From assembly GCA_020638655.1 (NCBI GenBank), contig JACKIC010000002.1, positions 434,001 through 498,000 on the forward strand: a stretch of 64,000 nucleotides of DNA, written 5' to 3'. The position numbers and the translations under genes are program-made. This document shows positions 60,009-64,000 of this stretch, one piece after another; the stretch's first letter is position 1; each line of letters starts with the position of its first letter. The DNA is from Planctomycetota bacterium (lineage in GTDB: Bacteria > Planctomycetota > UBA1135 > UBA2386). Under the pieces are notes generated by a model that was given only the letters and a program-made list of their open reading frames with translations, had not been told where the DNA came from and made no database searches.

Positions 60009-61576
60009 TTCGCCAGGATGGTGGCCGTGCCGGTGACCATGCTGCGACCGACCGGCGTCACCGCGACGCGCGAGATCCCGGCCGGCAGCGCCGCCGAACC
60101 GACGTTGGCGCCGACCACGGCGTGCGTGCGCCACCGGCCCCCGGCCTCGATCTGCACGGCGACGAACAGCACGTCGCGACCGCTTCGCCAGGTCACCGTG
60201 TCGCCCTGCAGTTGCGCCGCCAGCGCCGCAGGCGACTCGTTGCCGAGCCACGGCGACGCCGGCGCCACCGCCGGCTCGCGGTACAGCTCGCGCCGCAGCA
60301 CGCCGCCGACGTTGGGCGCGTCGGTGCGCAGCGCCTTGAAGCTGAAGTGCACCTCGCCGTGCGTGGCCTTCTCGTTGCGGATCAGCGCGATCTGGTCGGC
60401 GAGCTCCGTCGGTCGCGTCGGCGGCTTCTGCTGCAGCGCGCGCCCCGGGTTGATGCCCGGCCAGACGTGGCGCCGGCGCGTGTTCTGCGCGTGCCAGTAC
60501 GACAGCAGCGCCGCGAAGCTCTGCGGCTTCTGGTCGATCGGCCAGTAGAGCTGCGGCGACAGGTAGTCGACCCAGCCCTGCTGCAGCCACTTCGGCACGT
60601 CGGCGTAGAGCTGCGCGAACTGGTCGATGCCGGCCTGGATGCCCTTGGGCACGCCGGGACGCGCGATGCCGAACGGGCTGATGCCGACCTGCACCCAGGA
60701 CTTGGTGCGGTGGACCTCGTCGTACATGCGCTGCACGAAGCGGTCGATGTTCTGCCGGCGCCAGTCGCCGCGGTCGAGCTTGCCGCCGGCGCGGCGATAG
60801 CGGCCGAAGGTGTCGTCGTCGGGGAAGTCCTGCTTGCCCTCGGGATACGGATAGAAGTAGTCGTCGATGTGCACGCCGTCGACGTCGTAGCGGCGCACCA
60901 CGTCGACGATCACCTGCAGCGACCAGTCCGCGGCGCGGCTGTTGCCCGGGTCCATCCAGTCGAACGAGCCGTACTGGACGCACGCGCCGGGCTCGCGGCG
61001 CCGGAAGCTCTCGGCGGCGGGCTTCGACTTGCCCGCGGGGTGCGAGACGCGGTACGGATTGAACCACGCGTGCAGCTGCAGGCCGCGCTCGTGGCAGCGT
61101 TCGATCACGTGGGCCAGCGGATCCCACTTCGGGTTCGGCACCTTGCCCTGTGCGCCGGTCAGCCACTCCGACCAAGGCTCGAGCGACGACTCGTAGAACG
61201 CGTCGCCGGCGGGCCGCACCTGGAACACCAGCGCGTTGAGCCCGACCTGCACCGCGCGATCGACGATCGCGTCGAGCTCGGCGCGCGCCTGATCGGTCGG
61301 CAGCCCCTTGCGGCTCGGCCAGTCGATGTTGTCGACGGTGGCGACCCACGCGGCGCGGAACTCGCGCAGCAGCGGCGGCGGGTCCGTCGCGACCCCGCTC
61401 TGCCGCGGCGCCTCGACCGGCGCCTGGACCGCCGTCGCCCCGGCGGTGGGCTGCGGGGTGACCGGCGCTACCTCGGCGCGGCGCCCTTCGGGCTTTGGCA
61501 GCGGATGGGGCGTCGGCAGGCACGCGGCCGCCGCGACGGCGATCCCGCAGACCGTGATTGTCTTGGCGAGTCTCAT
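60005..61576 (-). CDS. GHL10-type glycosyl hydrolase-like lipoprotein
   Basis: A 523-residue exported protein of the glycosyl hydrolase-like 10 group (DUF187). The N-terminus MRLAKTITVCGIAVAAAACLP is a lipoprotein signal. The TIM-barrel-like domain (about 70-400) shows REFRAAWVATVDNIDWPS, VFQVRPAGDAFYES, HAWFNPYR, VDGVHIDDYFYPYPE and WVDYLSPQLYWPI, matching the family. Such proteins are thought to act on cell-wall or surface glycans. ATG at 61576; it overlaps the unknown membrane protein gene. Confidence 0.88.
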   Translation of the reverse strand: MRLAKTITVCGIAVAAAACLPTPHPLPKPEGRRAEVAPVTPQPTAGATAVQAPVEAPRQSGVATDPPPLLREFRAAWVATVDNIDWPSRKGLPTDQARAELDAIVDRAVQVGLNALVFQVRPAGDAFYESSLEPWSEWLTGAQGKVPNPKWDPLAHVIERCHERGLQLHAWFNPYRVSHPAGKSKPAAESFRRREPGACVQYGSFDWMDPGNSRAADWSLQVIVDVVRRYDVDGVHIDDYFYPYPEGKQDFPDDDTFGRYRRAGGKLDRGDWRRQNIDRFVQRMYDEVHRTKSWVQVGISPFGIARPGVPKGIQAGIDQFAQLYADVPKWLQQGWVDYLSPQLYWPIDQKPQSFAALLSYWHAQNTRRRHVWPGINPGRALQQKPPTRPTELADQIALIRNEKATHGEVHFSFKALRTDAPNVGGVLRRELYREPAVAPASPWLGNESPAALAAQLQGDTVTWRSGRDVLFVAVQIEAGGRWRTHAVVGANVGSAALPAGISRVAVTPVGRSMVTGTATILAK

Positions 61577-61768
61577 CGTGCGTACGGTACCGGGTACAAA
61601 CCACACACCGCGCGACTTTTCCGCGACCTTCAGCGCACCCGATGCACGCTCGCCGACCGTTCCTGGGCGTCCGGTCGTGCGCCCGCGATGCACCGGTATG
61701 GCGCTCCGCCGGGGTGGCCACAAAGGCTTGGGGGTCCGCTTCGGAAGGGCCTACCATCCCGCCGTCCC

Positions 61769-61787
61769 GCGACCGCCCAGCGGTCGC
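61769..61787 (+). promoter_or_regulatory. Terminator-like hairpin just upstream of the metal-domain lipoprotein gene
   Basis: Arms 61769-61776 and 61780-61787 pair perfectly over 8 bp with a CCA loop, followed by TTCTTTC. It ends 20 bp before the ATG at 61808. The only upstream gene points away, so a plain end-of-gene terminator makes little sense; a 5'-UTR attenuator or regulatory structure is more likely. Confidence 0.5.
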
Positions 61788-61807
61788 TTCTTTCGCACGA
61801 TCGAATC

Positions 61808-62152
61808 ATGAACAAGATGCTCGTCGCGGGGGCCGTGGCCCTCTCGTTCGCCGCCTGCAGCAAGGAGTCTGCGGCGGCGCCTTCCACCCCGCCTGCCGAG
61901 AAGCCGGCAGCGGGCGCGCCGGTCGCCAACGCCGCGACCGCCCAGCTCGACCTGGGCCAGTCGATTTGAGGGGGATGTGTCGCCACCGTGCGTGGCGCCC
62001 TCGAGAAGTTCGACGGAGTGGTCGGGGTCAACATCCAGCAGGGGGACTCGAGCGAGTTCTCGGTCGATTACGACCCGGCGAAGCTCACGCCGCAGCAGAT
62101 CGTCGACAAGCTGCACGCGGCCGGCGAGGAGAAGACCACGCTGAAGATGTGA
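61808..62152 (+). CDS. Heavy-metal-associated (HMA) domain lipoprotein with in-frame TGA, candidate selenoprotein
   Basis: Read through the TGA at 61967-61969, the frame gives 114 residues. It has a lipoprotein signal (ALSFAACSKES), an Ala/Pro-rich linker, then an HMA ferredoxin-like domain: GGCVATVRGALEKFDGVVGV, FSVDYDPAKLTPQQIV and a final TGA at 62150. The metal motif is normally C-x-x-C; here the first Cys position (54) is TGA and the second is Cys57, giving U-G-G-C. Domain similarity and codon usage continue across the TGA, and a SECIS-like hairpin follows. Likely a copper/mercury-type metal-binding protein on the outer face of the membrane. Alternative: a recent nonsense mutation or sequencing error. 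Confidence 0.75.
61967..62003 (+). promoter_or_regulatory. Bacterial SECIS-like stem-loop at the in-frame TGA
   Basis: Starting within the TGA, 61968-61972 pairs with 61998-62002 (5 bp), and 61981-61986 pairs with 61992-61997 (6 bp), enclosing an 8-base left bulge and the apical loop CGTGC (61987-61991). The loop starts 17 bases after the TGA and has G as its second base. This agrees with the known rules for bacterial SECIS elements (loop 16-37 bases away, G in the first two loop positions). Confidence 0.65.
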
Positions 62153-62277
62153 GCTGCGTGTGCACGCGGGTCGGGGAAAGGTTCCCGGCCCGTGCTGTGT
62201 GATGCGAGTGTTGTGGCGTCTCGCTAAGGTGGCCCGCCCGTCGTTTGCCAATTCTCGGCACGCGTCACGTAGCGACC

Positions 62278-64000
62278 ATGATGCCTTCGCCACACGCCCT
62301 CGCCCGTTGGCTGCTCTGTACCGTCGCGGCTGCCGCGACGTCGAGCGCGGACCTCTTCGCCCAGGCAGAACGCCCGCCCGAGGCCGTCGCGCTGGCGATC
62401 GGCATGCAGCAGCGCGGTCTGCACGAAGAAGCCGCGCGCTACTTCGGCGAGTTTCTCGCCAAGAACAAGAGCGGCCCGTTCGTCGCCGAGGCGCAGTACC
62501 GGCTCGGCGTCAGCCAGGTCGAACTCGGCCGCGGCGACGCGGCGATCGTCTCCTTCACCGCCGCGTTGAAGGGGGCCGGCAAGGACTTCGTGCTCCGGCC
62601 CGAGTGTCGCTACCGGCTCGGCAACCAGCTGCAGGCGGCGAAGAAGTTCGCGGCGGCCGCCGCGCAGTTCGAGGCGCTGCGCGGCGAGGTCGGAGCGGAT
62701 CACTACCTGCTCGCCGCCGCGGCCTACGCGGAGGGCGAATGCCGCCGCGACGCCGGCGAGGACAAGAAGGCCGTGGTGGCGTTCGCTGCCGCCGCCGCGG
62801 CCGCCAAGGGCGAGCAGGCGGCGTACGCGTTCCCGGCGCTCTACCAGCAGGGCTTCGGCGAACTGCGCCAGCAGCGTTACGAGGCGGCCGCGATCGCGTT
62901 CGCCCAGGCTGCCCCCGCGGCGCCCGACGACAACTCGCGCGGCGAGTGCTGGTTCCTGTGCGGCGACGCGGCGCTGCGCATCCCCGATCTCGACGCGGCG
63001 CAGCAGGCGTTCGAGCGCGCCGTCGCCAAACCCGGCGACTTCGTCGACGACGCCTGGCACGGCATGGGGTTCGTCGCGATCCGGCGCGGCGACGGCGCGG
63101 CGGCGCGCCGCTGCTTCGCGCACGTCACCGACGAGCACCCCGACTCGCCGCTGCTGGCCAGCGCGCGGCTCGAGATCGCGCGCGCGTGGTATCGCGACGG
63201 CGAGCAGGCCAAGGCGCTGGCCATGTTGCAGAAGTTGCTGGCGAGCAACCCTGGCGAGGACCTCGGCCGCCAGGCGCGCGAACTGCAGGGGCTGTGCGCG
63301 CTCGCCGGCGGCGACGCCGCCGCTGCGGTCGCCGACCTCGAGAAGGCGCTCGCGGCGGCCTCGGCCGCCGATCGACCGCGCCTGTCGGTCGCGGTGGGCG
63401 AGGCCTACGCCAATCTGCAGCAGTGGGACAAGGCGCTCGCCGCCTACCAGCAGGTGCCCGAAGGCGCTCCCGTCGACCTGCGCGGCGACGCGCTCTACGG
63501 CGCGTGCTTCGCGCTGCACGCGCTCGGCCGCTTCGCGGAGTCGAGCGAACGCGCCGGCCAGCTGCTGAAGCTGCAGCCGCGGCATCGGCTCGCCGACGAG
63601 GCCGAGTTCGCGGTCGCCGAGAACCTGTTCGCGCTGCAGCGCTACGAAGAGGCCGAGAAGGCCTACGTGGGCTTCGGCAGCCAGCAACAGCGCAGCGCCG
63701 AGCTGCGCAGCAAGGCCGCGTTCAAGGGCGCCTGGTGCCGTTACCTGCGCGGCGACAAGAAGGCCGCGGCGGCGCAATTCGCCGCGGTGAGCAAGCAGCA
63801 GTCGCCGTTCGCCGAGGAGGCTCTGGCGATGCAGGCCCTGGCGCTCGGCGAGGCCGGTGACGACGACGCGGCGCTGGCGACCGCCGACCAGTATCTGGCG
63901 CGCTACCCACAAGGCGCGTTCGTAGATCGTTCGCAGCGCGTCGCCGCGCGTGTACTCAAGCAGCGCGGCGACCTCGCCGGCGCGCGCCAGCGCCTGGCCC
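62278..64000 (+). CDS. Secreted TPR-repeat protein, 3' end outside window
   Basis: Open to the right edge; 574 codons visible. Tandem ATGs (62278, 62281) start a signal peptide (LARWLLCTVAAAATSSADLFAQ). The rest is a series of TPR-like helical pairs, for example ALAIGMQQRGLHEEAARYFGEFL, EAQYRLGVSQVELGRGDAAI and GEAYANLQQWDKALAAYQQV (read in short pieces). The layout resembles periplasmic TPR proteins such as YbgF/BamD-like or outer-membrane lipoprotein assembly partners. No enzymatic motif. It follows the HMA lipoprotein by 125 bp. Confidence 0.8.
   Translation, partial: MMPSPHALARWLLCTVAAAATSSADLFAQAERPPEAVALAIGMQQRGLHEEAARYFGEFLAKNKSGPFVAEAQYRLGVSQVELGRGDAAIVSFTAALKGAGKDFVLRPECRYRLGNQLQAAKKFAAAAAQFEALRGEVGADHYLLAAAAYAEGECRRDAGEDKKAVVAFAAAAAAAKGEQAAYAFPALYQQGFGELRQQRYEAAAIAFAQAAPAAPDDNSRGECWFLCGDAALRIPDLDAAQQAFERAVAKPGDFVDDAWHGMGFVAIRRGDGAAARRCFAHVTDEHPDSPLLASARLEIARAWYRDGEQAKALAMLQKLLASNPGEDLGRQARELQGLCALAGGDAAAAVADLEKALAAASAADRPRLSVAVGEAYANLQQWDKALAAYQQVPEGAPVDLRGDALYGACFALHALGRFAESSERAGQLLKLQPRHRLADEAEFAVAENLFALQRYEEAEKAYVGFGSQQQRSAELRSKAAFKGAWCRYLRGDKKAAAAQFAAVSKQQSPFAEEALAMQALALGEAGDDDAALATADQYLARYPQGAFVDRSQRVAARVLKQRGDLAGARQRLA

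Noticed and set aside
61970..62202. A separate downstream gene after the TGA at 61969, using the ATG at 61975 or an internal GTG
   Set aside because: The ATG frame gives an Arg-rich product without a family; in-frame starts would cut off the metal motif, whereas read-through restores a whole HMA domain with its signal peptide.

Overview
The window is a very GC-rich (roughly 70 % by eye), densely coded bacterial chromosome segment with no rRNA, tRNA, CRISPR array or transposase that I can see. Several traits together point to a Planctomycetota-type bacterium: large secreted proteins with kelch or lamin-tail parts that share a C-terminal beta module, many Tat- and lipobox-bearing esterases, a tandem pair of pstB genes, and few Shine-Dalgarno sequences. 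The phylum is an inference; no marker gene such as 16S is present. Neighbouring genes very often overlap by the four bases ATGA or GTGA, so most clusters read as translationally coupled operons.

Layout. 1-4103 (minus): isc iron-sulfur assembly operon iscR-iscS-iscU-iscA-hscB-hscA, hscA running off the left edge; divergent ygfZ follows. 5158-12726 (minus): phosphate uptake operon pstS-phoU-pstC-pstA-pstB2-pstB1, then a secreted PpiC-type isomerase and an IolB-like cupin. 12804-17134: lipid A-type acyltransferase, UMF1-type MFS protein and a secreted lamin-tail protein. 17328-21580 (plus): MoaD-MoaE fusion, leucyl aminopeptidase, acetyl-CoA synthetase. 21605-28858: secreted protein plus KaiC-like ATPase, a histidine-phosphatase relative with an Acr3 arsenite exporter, a MATE exporter and a DinB polymerase. 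28916-39235: mixed esterases, FemAB-like acyltransferase, kelch protein, purM and small genes.

39255-45966 (minus): a compact histidine operon hisG-C-B-H-F-(A-I-E)-D. It is preceded by a 29-residue leader peptide with 8 His in its first 15 residues, followed by mutually exclusive RNA hairpins: a textbook attenuator, apparently read from a leaderless promoter. 46007-51560: kelch protein, an intergenic 102-bp perfect inverted repeat, Tat-exported epimerase, miaB and ribD. 51585-58624: surface polysaccharide genes (GT2 transferase, sulfotransferase, NeuD-type acetyltransferase, flippase-glycosyltransferase fusion, DegT aminotransferase, methyltransferase). 58746-64000: a membrane protein, a GHL10 lipoprotein, a small heavy-metal-domain lipoprotein interrupted by an in-frame TGA, and a TPR-type secreted protein that leaves the window.

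The strongest discoveries are: (1) the his leader/attenuator; (2) the metal-binding lipoprotein at 61808-62152, where TGA replaces the first Cys codon of CxxC and is followed by a bacterial SECIS-like hairpin, implying a selenoprotein; (3) a PhoU fused to a catalytically dead low-molecular-weight phosphatase domain; (4) two PstB subunits with complementary defects, predicting a heterodimer with one canonical and one degenerate ATP site; (5) a HisA-HisI-HisE triple fusion; (6) a DinB with leucine at the steric-gate position.
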